This document shows, piece after piece, positions 1 through 13,011 of a stretch of 64,000 bases of DNA (within the stretch, counting starts at the first letter, position 1; every line of letters starts with the position of its first letter). Source of the DNA: Adiantum capillus-veneris. Its lineage: Eukaryota > Streptophyta > Polypodiopsida > Polypodiales > Pteridaceae. A program made the translations under genes and the position numbers. Below the pieces are notes generated by a model. The model searched no databases. It saw only the letters and a list, made by a program, of their open reading frames with translations, and was not told where the DNA came from. The DNA lies in NCBI GenBank assembly GCA_014529385.2, contig CM043952.1:63292870-63356869 (forward strand), written 5' to 3'.

Positions 1-498
1 GGAAGTCTATGTACTGTCAGATTTACTGCAGCCTTTGTTGAGGGTCGAGTGAGGTTTTATTGAGCTGGGGGACTCTCAAATGTTGAGATCCTTTCGGTGA
101 TACAGGTCTTGGAGCGATCCCTCGAGCACCCTTAGATAGGCAGCTAGGATGTATTGACTGTGAGTTAGACAGTTGGGATTGCATCTTTGCTTTACTGCCG
201 TTGAGGCATTGTCGCAGTCTATGCTTACAGGACAGTGACACGACAGTCAGAGACAGTACATGTGCAGGACAGGTTTACCCACAGCTTACAGTGTCAGAGA
301 GACAGTGTTTTTTGAGCTATTTTTTGGTCTATTTTTAGTACACCAGAGCCATTTTACAAAGGAGACTCTGCCAAAATTTCTGCAGAATCTGAAGCTTTCT
401 TGGTTCATTTGACAGGTTGATATTGGTTATGAGGTCAGTTTACAGGGGAAACTCTGCCAAATTTTTGCCAGAAAAGTAAACTACTGTGAAGCGTAGCT
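1..498 (+). other. Untranslated leader of copia element P
   Basis: No coding potential is seen before the gag ATG at 499. A 36-bp imperfect direct repeat occurs at 352-387 and 438-473, both containing ACTCTGCCAAA. This is probably the 5' untranslated leader of the element. I could not match it by eye to the 3' LTR at 4542 onward. Confidence 0.55.
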
Positions 499-1458
499 AT
501 GGCTGGATCATAGGACACTGCTCTTTACAATATCAAGAAGCTGGATGGAACCAATTTCCCATTGTGGAAGCAGCAGATTTGGCACGTGTTGGTACAAAAG
601 AAGCAGATAAAACCTATAAAGCTCAAGGGGATAAAACCAGAAGATATGGACGAAGATGAATGGAGCGAAATGGATGAATTGGCACTTTCTACCATTATGC
701 TGACTTTGGCAGAAAGAGTTTACTTCAATGTAGTAGACGAGATGTCGGCTTATCAAGCATGGCTAAAGCTAAGTGATCTTTATGAGAAGCAGAGTGCAGC
801 TTCACATGTATACTGGCTTAAGAAGCTTGTTGACTTGAAGATGAAAGAAGGGACACCTATGTCCAATCATCTGAATGAATTCAACACAATCTATAGTCAG
901 TTGTCAGCTCAAGGTGTCAAGTTTGATGAACCTGTTAGAGCTATGTTCCTGTTGATCACATTGCCGGAAAGTTAGGACACTTTTCGCACAGCTTTGAGTA
1001 ATTCTGCACCTCCAGATGGTTTGAACATAGCAGGTGTAGAAGGAAGTCTGCTTATTGAAGAAACCAATAGAAAGACAATGGACAAAGGCAAAGGAACAGC
1101 CTTAGTTGTCAGGGGAAGGACCAAACAAAAGTACAAAGGTGGAAAGAGGAATCAGTCTCGTAGCAAGTCCCCCAGTGCTAAAGGCAAGAGTGACATAGAA
1201 TGCTACCATTGTGGCAAGAAGGGTCACATGAAAAGAGACTGCAGAGAATGGAAAGCAGAAAAAGGCAAAGAGAAAGCTGAAGACCATTGTGAGAAGAACA
1301 AGTCCTTAGTGAAGATTCAAAAAATAAATGTGACAAACACTGTTGCAGAGGATGATAGTCTAGTGTCAGGAGACATCTACTTCTTGAAGAATACAATGGA
1401 CTCAGCTCTTCTTACAGCATCTGATGGAAATGCATTGAGTGACTGGATTTTAGACTAG
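499..1458 (+). pseudogene. gag: copia Gag (element P), two in-frame stops
   Basis: Capsid/nucleocapsid protein that would package element RNA in cytoplasmic particles. The ATG at 499 is followed after three codons by TAG (511), then the frame runs on through the conserved copia Gag start (LDGTNFPLWK). A second stop is TAG at 973. All segments are in one frame, so there are no frameshifts in gag. A CCHC zinc knuckle (CYHCGKKGHMKRDC) lies at about 1202-1243. A long basic, lysine-rich stretch precedes it. The frame ends at 1458, where one base appears to be missing at the protease start. Confidence 0.85.
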
Positions 1459-3060
1459 GGGCATCACTTCATGTGTCTCCAAACAAGGAGTGGTTTACTT
1501 CTTATGTGACCACTAAAGATCATGTTTGGCTAGGCAATGGGCAGACATGTGAGATCTTAGGTGTTGGAGATGTTCAATTGAAGTTTCACAATGGCTCTTC
1601 TTTCACGCTGAAGAATGTGAGACATGTTCCCGCAATTACAAAGAGCTTGATCAGCACAGGTTTACTTGATGATGTTGGCTACGTCACCACTTTTGGACAG
1701 AACATGTGGAAGATATCCAAGGGTTCTATGACAGTAGCACATGGAGTAAAGTCTAGAGGACTTTACATGATTTATGTATCAAATGTCTCTAAAAATGTAA
1801 TCAATGTAATCGAGCAGCCGAACGTTTCCTTGTGGCATAGCCGGTTAGGACATATGTCCAAGAAGGGAATGGAAATCTTGTCTCGTTCTGGTTATTTGCC
1901 TGGCTTTTCATTTAATGATTTTGAATTCTGTGAACATTGTCTGTATGGTAAGCAAACACAGCAGCCACATAAGCATAGAAGCAGTAGAAGAGATACACAG
2001 TTGGCACTTGTTCATAGTGATTTGTGTGGACCTATGCCTAACCTATCTCTAGGGGGAGATTCTTACTTAATGACATTTATAGATGATTACTCGAGGAAAG
2101 TATGGGTTTACTTTCTCAAGCACAAGGATGAATCGTTTAGTGTTTTCAAAACATTTGTGACACTTGTGGAGAATCAGAGTGGCAAGAAGCTTAAATGCTT
2201 ACGCACTGACAATGGTGGAGAGTATGTTTCAAAGGCCTTTCAGAAATTTTGTGAGTCAAAAGTTATAAAACATGAACTTACTGCTCCTTACAATCCTCCT
2301 CAAAATGGTGTTGCTGAGAGGATGAATAGGACCATACAAGAGAAGGTCAGAAGTATGTTGTCTAATGCACAGCTGCCAAATGGGTTTTGGGCTCAAGCTG
2401 TATCAACAGTTGTTCATCTTGTAAATAGATCTCCTAGCAAGGTTTTGCAGAAGGATTCAGTGCCAAAGATGGTATGGTCAGGCAAAATGCCCTCATACAA
2501 GCATCTCAGAGTCTTTGGCTGTGAGGCATATACTCACGTTCCAAAGGAATTTAGGAACAAACTTGAGCCAAAGAGTAGAAAGTGCATCTTTCTAGGCTAT
2601 GGTAATTCTGGTGAGATGGGGTACAGACTTTGGGATCCCGAATCCAGAAAGGTTGTCCGCAGCAATGATGTTCACTTTAATGAATCCAAATATCATTCTA
2701 AACCAGAGAGGGTTGAGGAGATTAGAAGAGTTGTCTTCCAAGAAGATGGACCTGCACGTGCAAGACAAAATGTCAGGGCTCAAGAGGAGCAAGGACAGGA
2801 TAGAGTGGAACCACAGGTTGTGGTTGAGCCTGAGCCACCTATTGTGCGTAGATCTGGACGTGTCACGCGACCCCCTGATAGGTTTGTTCCATCTATGAAC
2901 TATGTCATGTTGACTGATTGCAATGAGCCTTCATGTTACAAGGAAGCAGTGCAAATGAAGGACTCCGAGAATTGGCAATTGGCCATGCAGTCAGAGATGA
3001 CAGCTCTGCATAAAAACAAGACATGGAAGCTAGTTAAATTACCACAGGGCAAAAGGCTCT
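1455..3060 (+). pseudogene. pol: copia Pol part 1: protease, integrase, RT start (element P)
   Basis: The protease begins GASLHVSPN just after the gag frame; the codon expected for the active-site serine is disrupted by a 1-base loss near 1456. The GAG-pre-integrase zinc region (LWHSRLGH, then CEHC) is at about 1830-1945. The integrase core has its triad at HSD (about 2020), TDNGGEY (about 2205) and the E of NGVAERMNR (about 2320). A linker with basic residues follows, then the RT start (ENWQLAMQSEM). The frame is lost near 3055 by an apparent 1-base deletion. The open frame reaches 3200 but is out of register with RT after 3055. Integrase looks intact. Confidence 0.85.
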
Positions 3061-4477
3061 ACCTTGTAAATGGGTTTACAGGTATAAGATCACCGCTCAT
3101 GATAGTCAGCCAAAGTACAAAGCAAGGCTTGTTGCCAAGGGCTTTAAGCAAGAACAAGGCATTGACTTTGATGAAGTCTTCTCTCCGGTGGTCAAGATGA
3201 CTACATTGAGATGCTTTCTTGCATTGGTTGCCATATTAGATTTGGTGTTGCACCAAATGGATGTCAAGACAGCGTTCTTGCATGGTGATTTAGATGTGGA
3301 AATTTACATGCAGCAGCCATAAGGGTTTGTTGAGAAAGGCAAGGAAGATTGGGTATGCCAGTTGTTAAAGAGTCTTTATGGCTTAAAACAATCACTGAGG
3401 GCATGGTACAATAAATTCCACAAGTTTATGCTTTCTCAAGGCTACAAACGTAGTGAGTTCGATCACTGTCTATATACAAAGAAGGCTAAGGATGGTAGTT
3501 GGCTGATCCTTATTTTGTATGTGGATGACATGTTGATTGCTGGCAAGCACTTGGAAGAAATTTCAGCTTTGAAGTCAAAGATGGCAAAATCGTTTGACAT
3601 GAAAGACATGGGTGAGGCAAGTCATATACTTGGTATGCGCATTGAGAGAGACAGATCAAAGAAGTTGATTTGGTTATCTCAAACAGAGTATATTGACAAG
3701 GTTTTGCAACATTTCAATATGAAGAAGGGAAAGGCACTGAGTGTTCCATTGCCACCATATGTGAAACTTAGCAAACAAGATTGTCCTGTGTCTGAGGAAG
3801 AACAGGCTGAAATGGATAAGATTCCATATGCGTCTACAGTGGGTAGTTTGATGTATGCAATGATTGCTACTCGCCCAGACATTGCATTTGCAGTGGGAGT
3901 AGTAAGTCGATACATGTCAAACCCAGGCAAGAAACATTGGGAGGCAGTGAAAGGAATATTGAGATACCTGAAAGCTACAAAGAGTATGTGTATATGCTAT
4001 GGGAGTCAGGAGCTAAGTGTAAAGGGTTTTACAGACTCAGATTATGCAGGTGACTTAGACAACCGAAGGTCTACGTCAGGGTATGTCTTTACATTGGCTG
4101 GTGGAGCAGTATCATGGCGTTCTAGATTACAAGATTGTGTTACTCAGTCTACTACAGAGGCTGAATATGTTGCAGCATCAGAGGCATGCAAAGAATCAAT
4201 TTGGCTTAATCGACTAGTAGCAGATTTGGGAATCAAAGAAGAGATGCCTGTGTTATATTGTGATAGTCAAAGTGCTATACAATTGGCTCGCAATCCAGTT
4301 TATCACTCAAAGACAAAGCATGTGGATGTGAAGTATCATTTCATCAGGGAAATGCTCGAGGATAAGCAACTTCAGCTTGTCAAAGTTCACACCACAGAAA
4401 ATCCTGCTGATCTACTTACAAAAGGACTTCCCTCAGAGAGCTTTGCGCATTTTCGCAAGCAGTTAGGTGTAGGGTAG
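3055..4477 (+). pseudogene. pol: copia Pol part 2: reverse transcriptase and RNase H (element P)
   Basis: This continues Pol in a second frame from [10 protein letters not shown] (about 3110) to the natural stop at 4477. One stop, TAA at 3320-3322, interrupts it. The RT catalytic box YVDDMLIAG is intact near 3520. RNase H follows with DSDYAGD (about 4035), the TTEAEY box (about 4150) and YCDSQSA (about 4257). The closing segment on LTKGLP is typical of TNT1-like Pol C-termini. Apart from the stop and the upstream frameshift, all catalytic residues I can see are kept. Confidence 0.88.
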
Positions 4478-4530
4478 TACATCTCTTGTATATTAGCTTC
4501 TCTCACACTTAAAGTACCACATTGGACTTT

Positions 4531-4541
4531 AAGTGGGAGGT
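4531..4541 (+). other. Polypurine tract of element P
   Basis: Purine-rich AAGTGGGAGG directly precedes TGTTGGGG at 4542, the expected layout of plus-strand primer and LTR start. Confidence 0.7.
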
Positions 4542-4800
4542 TGTTGGGGTATAAAGCCCAATGTGGTCGCCCAGGTAAGTGGGCGGGCCGCCAGGTATCT
4601 ACACATATTCTTTTGTAAAAACCTAATAAGAACTCACTATGCTCTACACATTACAGTAGAGCGAGTTCACCATATCGTCGTGCTCTTCTTCTCGCACTCT
4701 CTCTCGCGTCGCACTTCCGCTCATACTCCTTCAGGAAACCCCCTTGTAAAAACCCAAAGGCCTTATGTGAGTCACTGTTTTTGGAGTTGAGGTACTTTTT
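4542..4800 (+). repeat. 3' LTR of element P (left edge firm, right edge unknown)
   Basis: It starts TGTTGGGGTATAAAGCCC right after the polypurine tract, 65 bp beyond the pol stop. It includes AATAAG and a CT-rich segment (4690-4720). No second copy is in the window, so the right end cannot be set; it may run to about 5050. Confidence 0.6.
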
Positions 4801-5623
4801 TTAATCCTAGAATGTAATAATTTGATTCTAAGAAGTCCCCCATTGTATTTCTTTAAATTATTTAGAAGTAGAAGAATATTAATGTTTGTTTAAGAGGGAT
4901 CACCAGACTTCAAGTCTAAGGGTTGTATTTTTTAATCTATAATATACAGGTTCATGATTTGAAGTACGATCATCTCAACTTATATCGAGCTCGCATTGTT
5001 GTTCGTAGGAATATCGGCACTTACTATTCTCGAGAAATATTGAGTAGCAACAAGAAATCCTCTTAGATGGCTCCTAAGAATTCCTCTTCAGGCTCTGATT
5101 GATGAGGTTCTCTAAGTGCTTTGATTGTTGTAGAAGGTGGGAACAAGCTCATAGGAATGTCTTGCATGAGGGGTTACCTAGAGGAGTTATTGATAGTTAC
5201 GCGACACTATGTGACTATGCAGCTAGTCAGACCCTAGTGCTAATATCTATAAATAGGAACCATTAATCCCATTTTGAGGATTGTAACTCTTGTATATTTT
5301 GGAACCCTAGCCGCTAGGCATCTTATAGAGCTTGTGAGCATTGAGTGTTGTACCTATCATATTTCTAAACCTCGTACTCGTGAACCAACTTTTGAATTTG
5401 AATCTATATTTGTAGTTGTCTCAGTCCATGCCATCTGAGTCTGAATTCTTTCTGGTTTGTTTGTCTAAATTTTCAATATGGTCTTCTAAAATTCTATTCT
5501 ATTCATCTAATCTGATTTGAGATTTGACATCTGACTTTGAGTCTCGAAATCTGGAATAGTTGTCAAGTGACCAGCTCATTCCATTTTGGCAATCACGGTG
5601 GTGAGCTATAGCTCTTAATAAAA
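4801..5623. other. No gene; LTR-like sequence with TATA box
   Basis: No protein-coding similarity is seen. The stretch 5130-5420 looks like the U3/R part of an LTR: a TATA box (TATAAATAGG, about 5249) followed by transcript-leader-like sequence. It could be a solo LTR of an unrelated family or more of P's LTR. No partner copy exists in the window. Confidence 0.3.
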
Positions 5624-5770
5624 CATTAGAAAATTCGGAGGTCTTTTGGAGGGCCTTTTAGCAGAGAGAGAAAAAAGAGCTCCTCCAATGAGAGAAGGAC
5701 CAACGTTACGTAGAAAAATAGTTTGATATTAAAAATATAGAAAAAGTATCACCTACTCCTTCAATGAGCC

Positions 5771-6340
<570 letters not shown>

Positions 6341-6649
6341 GAACACATTGATGGTGTCCAAATCTTCATATTTTGACATTATCTAACAAATTTATTTTAT
6401 TTTTTAAAAATTTGAATGATGTAGAAAGCCGTGTTGAATGAGCGGCGCCGACCTCGTGAAAAAGACAATCACATTTAATGAAAAGGTGATCGTTTTCAAA
6501 CAATGCAAGAAAGTTAGGTTTACTTTTCAAAGTATCAAGTTGTCCTTTTGGACGTACTCAATAAGGGCAAAGGCGTATTAAGAATTATTTCTAGAGAGAG
6601 AGAGAAATTCTTATAAGGCCCTCCAAATGACCTCCAAAATCTTCTAATG

Positions 6650-8720
6650 ACTATTCTCCCACTTAGAATTCAAAGTCAATAAGCTATTCCCAACGCCTCC
6701 ACATCATCCAGTGCAAGGAAGGAGAGCTACTACAGAGCCCAATAAATGAGGAATTAGAGCACGGCTATGATGAGGAGAAACCACAATCCTAGGGTGAAGA
6801 AATTGATGCCAATCCACGTAAAAGAGGGGTTGAGGAACATCGAGCCTCTGAACACAGCATATTCATGAAAATGACACTCAAAGAGAGATGAAAGGTCCTC
6901 TCATTCACATTGCTCTTGGCATTCACATGGGAGGGGCAAATCAAAATTTCATACCGATGCCAATGATGCAAGCAGGCATAGTAAAGAGACCAAGATCATG
7001 TACAATAACGAGAGATGGCAAGAAGACACTGACAATCATGACAAGCACGGTCATCAGGAGAAAAAAAATAGATCACAATGATAACTCCAGATATCGAGAA
7101 GGGATTCAAATCATCACATCAAATCCAAACATGGGGATAGATCCAGTTATATAAAATAGCATTGGCCACTTTCAAATGTCATTCCAGACATTCATATTCA
7201 GGCGTTTGAACAATATGATGATTTGAAAAATATAGATGAAGATGACTCACGGATTATATTTGACAAACTCTAAAAGAGGCTACACAAAAATGATACTACC
7301 ATTATCTAGCTTGTAAGCTAACGACGTACAACAAACTAAAGAAAGCTTTCTTGTTGGAATATAGTGAGAATCAAGGGGATGAGTATATTCTATGTGAGTT
7401 GGATAAGATCAGACAAGGGAAGCTATCTGTTAGGAGCTATGTTGAGAAAACAAAAGAGCTCATAAGGCAACTGGAGGAACCACCATCAAAGAAACAAATG
7501 TGTGCATGGTTCTTGAGTGGGCTCAAAAGCAAGAAACTCAAAGAACAGGAGGTACCAACACCAACGTGAAAGTTTAATGATTTGGTGCCAAGGGCTTTGA
7601 AACTAGAGCAAAAAGTTAAGAAAGAAAAGGGCCAAAGAAGAGCGAAAGAGATTTGCAATTCCAACTCTTTGGATAGTGATTCATAAGGCACATCCAAGAC
7701 TAGGAAGAAGGGATGCGCCTGGACTAAGAAGATTGAGGTGTTGTCCAAGCACGTCTTTGAGATCTCTAGGACGAGAAATTCAATAGGGAAAATAGAGACT
7801 TGGTGCACAAAATGCAAATCCAAATAACATTGGTCTGATGAATGTTGCCAGTGCACTTATTGCAAAGCTTTTGGTAATTTGTAAAGTTGGAATTCATCAT
7901 TTCAAGGAGAGAAAAGATGTTTTCATTATAGCTCTAACAACTCAAAACCAGTCAAATAGGAGAAGCTACCTGCAAACATAAGCCGGTGCAGCAATTTGGT
8001 TGGAAGAAGAGGATGGTATCATAATTTTTTGGTGAGGTAGAGTTGACTTTACCAGATGTTATTTCAGATGCAAACACTTTGCAATGCAATTTCTAGACAA
8101 TTTGAAAACTAAAGTGTCTAAGTGAAAGGTGACATAGCCAATTCTAGTGCATGTGATCACTGGCAGCACTGGCATTGTCATCAAAGAATTGCTAGATGAT
8201 CTATCCAGTCAAATAAAGCAAAGTGAAGAGGCTTAGGCATGGGAAAAACAAAGGGCTGTCTGGAAGGCTAAGGCAAATGCCAAGGAAGAGGATGAGTGGC
8301 AAGGACCACAGGGTGCTAACAACTAAGATCACTCAAGATTTGGAGCAAAGAAAGCCAAAGAGGCAAAAATTCTCAAAGACTTGCAACATTCAACCTCTTT
8401 CATCCACATACAAACTTGAAGGGCATTGACCTAGAAGTCTGTCAGCATCGATTACCACTAAAACCAAATGTAAGACCAGTACGACTACAGAGATATAGGA
8501 TGAACCCAAATTATGAAAGGAAGGTCAAGGAAGTGATCAAGAAATTGTTAAAGGCGGGTTTCATCATTGAAGTAGCAAGTAATGACTAGTTATTCCCAAT
8601 TGTGGTAGTTTTAAGAAGAATGGCAAAATTCAAGGTATGCGTTGAAGTGACTACAAGAAATTGAAGGCTTGATTAATTAAAGACCCATTTTTGTTACCCC
8701 TTGTTGCAGGAGCAAATCAC
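6650..8720 (+). pseudogene. Very decayed Ty3/gypsy gag-pol remnant
   Basis: A Gag-like stretch is readable at about 7190-7570 (core at 7351-7569, with many charged residues and FLSGLKSKKLKEQE). It is followed by a decayed C-x2-C / C-x2-C zinc region (WCTKCKSK ... CTYC) near 7800-7860. The RT start is recognisable at about 8440-8690 from HRLPLKPN, then VIKKLLKAGFI and a degraded VCV(D/E) motif. The frame changes many times and stops are frequent. The remnant ends near 8720, where the minus-strand LTR region begins. It is much older than the other elements here. Protease lies between but is too broken to delimit. Confidence 0.6.
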
Positions 8721-8738
8721 ACCACCCATAAAGTGCAT

Positions 8739-9635
8739 GTAACACAACCTAGATCAACATAATGTCAATCGAGGAACATATGGCACGATAGGTGCACAAA
8801 CGAAATCTCTTCAGCTTGTCAAGCTGAGACCATCCCGCGCATACAATACTCTAGAAAGCTAACTAAGCCACAATCAGGAATCTCATTGCTGTCAACTACA
8901 CCACCCAACCCACATATACACAAACGGAAGGAAACTCACCAAATCATGCCAGAATCATATGAAAATTAAGGAACATCATCCCCTCACTAGGATACACCTA
9001 TCCCTAAGCCTCTACACTCAAAACCCTAGCTCTAAACCCATATGGGGAAAATTGATATGAAGATAGAGCCAAAATCTTGAAGTGCCTGAAATTGAAATCT
9101 ATGAGTACCTATGTGTAGCTTATGTTGCCACAATTCTAATGACTACTTGCAAGGTGAAAAAAGACATTGTTTGATATACTTACAACCGCAAATAGCTCGT
9201 AGATGCTGCAGCGGGTTCGCTCCATTCCGTGAGGAATGCTTGGCGTTGTCGCGTAACTCTTGCCGACTTAGCACAATGGTGTTGTTGGATCTCCAATGTG
9301 CTGAACGAGCAGGGACTTGCGTCAAGATGAAGCTCACACTCTCTCTCACACACAGTCGATGGCAGCTTAAAACTTAAAAGTTCTCTTTACAAAATGACCT
9401 AGGTACCTATTATACTAAGGCTACCATAGGTTAAACCTAAAGTAGAGTTCAATGGGTAAAATGGCTTTGTATTTACAATCTAGAAATGCCATTGCACCCC
9501 GGCTTCTGTGACTAGACTAGTTACTTATTACAAATGATGTTTATGACCATAATCCTCAGTATTTCATAATTGTCAAAAAATAAGGCTTTGTTGCAAAAAT
9601 TGAGTTATGTCGTGTTGTTGGCCCAGTGGTCAACA
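8739..9635 (-). repeat. Probable 3' LTR of a gypsy-type element R (minus strand)
   Basis: Read on the minus strand it starts TGTTGACCACTGGGCC at 9635, immediately after a polypurine tract (rc of 9636-9650). That is preceded by a tail with the wording GRVRDNMNLEGG, which looks like a gypsy 3' end. The inner end (TGTAACACAACC at 8739 on the plus strand) is a guess from the TG/CA rule. CT/CA-rich DNA is at 9335-9355. No second copy is in the window. Confidence 0.45.
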
Positions 9636-9650
9636 CTCCCCCCCCTCCAA
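9636..9650 (-). other. Polypurine tract of element R
   Basis: On the minus strand this is TTGGAGGGGGGGGAG directly before TGTTGACC, marking the 3' LTR start of a minus-strand retroelement. Confidence 0.6.
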
Positions 9651-9704
9651 ATTCATGTTGTCCCTGACACGACCTAGTTGTCAATGTCAGTGCGGTCTTT
9701 GTTG

Positions 9705-10218
<514 letters not shown>

Positions 10219-10576
10219 TCATTATACTGATTCTACTTCATACATGACTTAATTAAAGCTCAACAAGCCACAATTAATTCCCCAAATTAGTAACTCGCTT
10301 TGAAAAGGGCTTATTCGACATCATTCACCGATAGATGACCATCAATGAGCTATCATTGTCCATTTGTCCCCAAAATTCATATTCATGATGTACAGGGTAT
10401 GTAGATGGCTATCATGGCTTTGGATTTGAAAAATTGCATCTTTGTCTTAGGGTTATATTATTTTATTTTATCTTTATAACACCCTTTAGCTTGTATTCTC
10501 TATACATAGCCTCCTGGCAAAGTTTGGCATGATTTGGACTTGTATTTGGTACAATCTCGAGAATGGCTGATTGGTA

Positions 10577-11443
10577 TCTCTAGCACCTTCTGGGTGCCAA
10601 TTACATGTAGAACTAATGATGATGACTAGAATTTGGCTTGATCCTTGGTTGCTCTTGCAGACATCTATCACAAAAGATGATTGAACTGTCATCTCTGCCC
10701 CTTTTGTTCTTGTTAGTATTGTTAGTCCCTTTTATTTGCTAGGCTTCATTAAGTCACATACAAGATAGAAAATTACAGTATAAAGATCTACTTCCTGTAT
10801 ACGGCCTTTTAGTTGCATGAAATGTCTGATGGCACCTTTACACTTGATGGGTGCTTTCATTTAGTCGCATCACCAACTTCCTTTGTCCTTGTAGTCCACC
10901 CTGGAGTTTGATGACCATTCTCAATCATTCTTGGCCCCATGCTTTTAGGCTTACCTTGTGAAGTTTCGTCATGTTCCCATACCTTCTTCTCTTTGTCCTT
11001 GTAGTCCACCCTGAAGTTTGAACACCATTCTCAATCATTCTTGGCCCCATGCTTTTAGGCATACCTTGTGAAGTTTCCTCATGTTCCCATACCTTCTTCT
11101 CTTTGTACTGCTTGGCATCTCTTCAGTCTTTTCTTCATCTGGATTATGGATTTTTTAATTTTATTTTTTTCTTTATAATTCTAGAAGTCTCAAAAAAGAA
11201 CTAAATAAAACCAAAAATCAACTCAATCAAAAAGAAAAATCATTCAAATAGAGTCCTAAACACTATGTACATTGTACACATGTCCCTAGGGACTCATATA
11301 TGGCTTTTGTCCTCGTACTCCTCTTGTAAAGCTATTATGAGGGCATATACTCTGAATTTTGTCAAAATATGTCACAATCAAATGCAAAAATTCAATACAA
11401 CCCACAAAACATTGCCCTCTAATATTCATATATTAGGTCCGCA
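10577..11443 (-). repeat. 3' LTR of W1 (aligned part)
   Basis: Starts TGCGGACCTAATAT at 11443 (minus) and matches the plus-strand W2 LTR from 63397 to the window end, with indels. It contains an AT-rich stretch and TATAAAG-like sequence further left near 10470. The true end lies somewhere between 10200 and 10577. Confidence 0.7.
10881..11100 (-). repeat. 110-bp tandem duplication inside the W1 LTR
   Basis: Units 10881-10990 and 10991-11100 both begin CTTTGTCCTTGTAGTCCACC and differ at only a few bases. The corresponding W2 LTR region (about 63690) has no such duplicate and lacks most of the unit. Confidence 0.9.
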
Positions 11444-11450
11444 TTTAGAA

Positions 11451-11465
11451 TGCCTCCCCCCCCTC
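11451..11465 (-). other. Polypurine tract of W1
   Basis: The minus strand has a G-run (rc of TGCCTCCCCCCCCTCC) 7-8 bp before TGCGGACC. W2 has the same arrangement at 63368-63384. Confidence 0.75.
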
Positions 11466-12120
11466 CTATTTGGACCCCTCCTTGACGACAAGGTATCACC
11501 AAGGGATGTGTTGTGCTTGGGCAATCAAAAATTGTGCCTATGCAGGTCTTGAAATGTAGCCATATTATGCATACACAATGAATGCATGGAAAAGATTTAT
11601 GATGTGCAAGATATGGGTATAAGAAATTTTCCTACTGGCATTTGCTGGTGAAGCTTCCTATTCTTAGCAATGTGATGTTCTTTGAAGCTCCTGCGTCGTT
11701 TGCTTGATTCAAGGCTGTAGAGATTTTTTGAAGGCTTACTTATCTGTTTGATGCTTCTTTGAAATCCAGTTTAGCCTTGTGTTTGGTTGTCATATTTGGC
11801 ATTGTCCTTCAATAGTGGGTTCTGGCTTGAAGTAAGCTCTCTTCTAACTGTACTGTAACCGAAGGAGCTAACTGTACTGTAACCGAAGGAGGAATTGAAA
11901 GAATTCAAGTGGCGGTGCAGTGACAGCAGTGTTATTGGTTTCCTTTAGGACCCACTTCTTTGTGATTCTTGGTTGTTTTGTTGATGGTGCTTGTTTGGCA
12001 ACCCATACTTGTTCCTGCTTTGTTTGTGTTTGAAGAGAAATCTTTGGGACCCACCTTGTCTTTGTGTGAGTCAGCAGTGGTCTTTGCTTTAGCTCTTGTA
12101 TGCTTGGTTGAGGATGAGAT
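11466..12120 (-). other. Degenerate end of the W1 tail ORF and 3' spacer
   Basis: The stretch 11900-12120 still reads as the end of the basic W tail in broken frames, including a W-x-x-K echo near 12000. The rest is non-coding. A 24-bp tandem duplication (TAACTGTACTGTAACCGAAG...) is at 11845-11892; W2 has one degraded copy. Confidence 0.55.
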
Positions 12121-13011
12121 TCAGACTTTGGGAGTTGACAATTTGACCATTTTGGAATCTAAATGAACTCCTGACCTCTTTGTGCTTGAGTCATTTTCTC
12201 TGGAACCCAAATTTGAGTTGCAAAAGCTTGCGACTTGTGACTTTTTTAGATGTTCTTGCAAGCTTTGACGGTTTTCCTTTTGGTGTTGGATCTTGTGATT
12301 TTTCATCAAAGATATTTTTCTTCTTGATCCATACCTATTTTTGGCCGATCTGGCTCTTTGGTATCTATATTTGTTGAACTTTTTGGTTCTGACTCGTTGT
12401 TCTTTAAATTTGGTCTTCCTTGGTTGCACGGAAGTTGTAAATGATGGTGATGACCTGAGTTTTTGGTAGGGAATGTCATAAGAATCATCATTGTTGTTGT
12501 TATCCTCAACAAGGTTGAATTCTATAAATTTCCCTTTGTGGTTTGGCTGGTTATGGAAAGTTAATGTTTGCTTGCTCTTGGGTTGTTGTTTTTGGGATGA
12601 CTTTTCTATCCACTTGATTAGCGCTTTGTTAGCTTGTTGACATGGCTCTGTTATTTTTGGTTGAGTTTTTTCTTCATGTATAGGAGCCACGTATGAGGAT
12701 GCTTGTTGCAGTTGTGTTTCCATTGAGGATTTTGGAATCCACTTCTGACGCACTGTTTTCTTGTAGCGGTGACATTGGTTCCTGGGTCATCTTTGATTTG
12801 GACACTCATAAAACCGAACATTAGTTGAAGTTGCATTCTTGTCACCTGCCAGGTCGTCCGGATTCCCGTTGTCGACATCTTCTTGAAGCTCCAAGTGTTC
12901 TACAGAGTCGTAGAACTCATATTCTTCTTCGTCTTCATTTTCCTGGATCACACTCACTGCAAAGTAAGGAACGACATCATAGCCATTTTCATCAAAAAAC
13001 TTCATTCTGGA
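12121..13011 (-). pseudogene. W1 C-terminal acidic linker and basic tail
   Basis: Two adjoining minus-strand frames. The first (13005-12787) is very acidic (ENEDEEEYEFYDSVEH). The second (12753-12121) is strongly basic and Lys/Arg/Gln-rich (for example RTKKFNKYRYQRARSAKNRY) and contains QKWIPKSS near 12740. A decayed copy of W-V-P near 12210 reads IWVPEK. No known catalytic domain is visible. It follows the retropepsin where RT would be expected in an autonomous gypsy element. It is likely an RNA-binding or structural part of the W polyprotein, which is inference only. One frameshift/stop separates the parts near 12780. Confidence 0.6.

Larger units (their letters stand above)
1..4800 (+). 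mobile_element. Ty1/copia element P, TNT1-like (Tork-type), 5' end beyond window
   Basis: Domain order is Gag with zinc knuckle, protease, integrase, reverse transcriptase and RNase H, which is the copia order. The RT/RNase H stretch has the wording typical of TNT1-type plant elements (YVDDMLIAG, a TTEAEY box, YCDSQSA). A polypurine tract and the start of the 3' LTR follow the last stop. No 5' LTR or tRNA-iMet primer site is visible before gag, so the 5' LTR lies left of the window or is lost. Lesions are few: two stops in gag, one frameshift at the protease start, one near the RT start and one stop in RT. It is recently dead rather than ancient. The right LTR edge is not determined. Confidence 0.85.

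Noticed and set aside
9111-9377. 88-codon plus frame and its 68-codon antisense
   Set aside because: No motif; lies in the probable LTR of R. Kept only as LTR.
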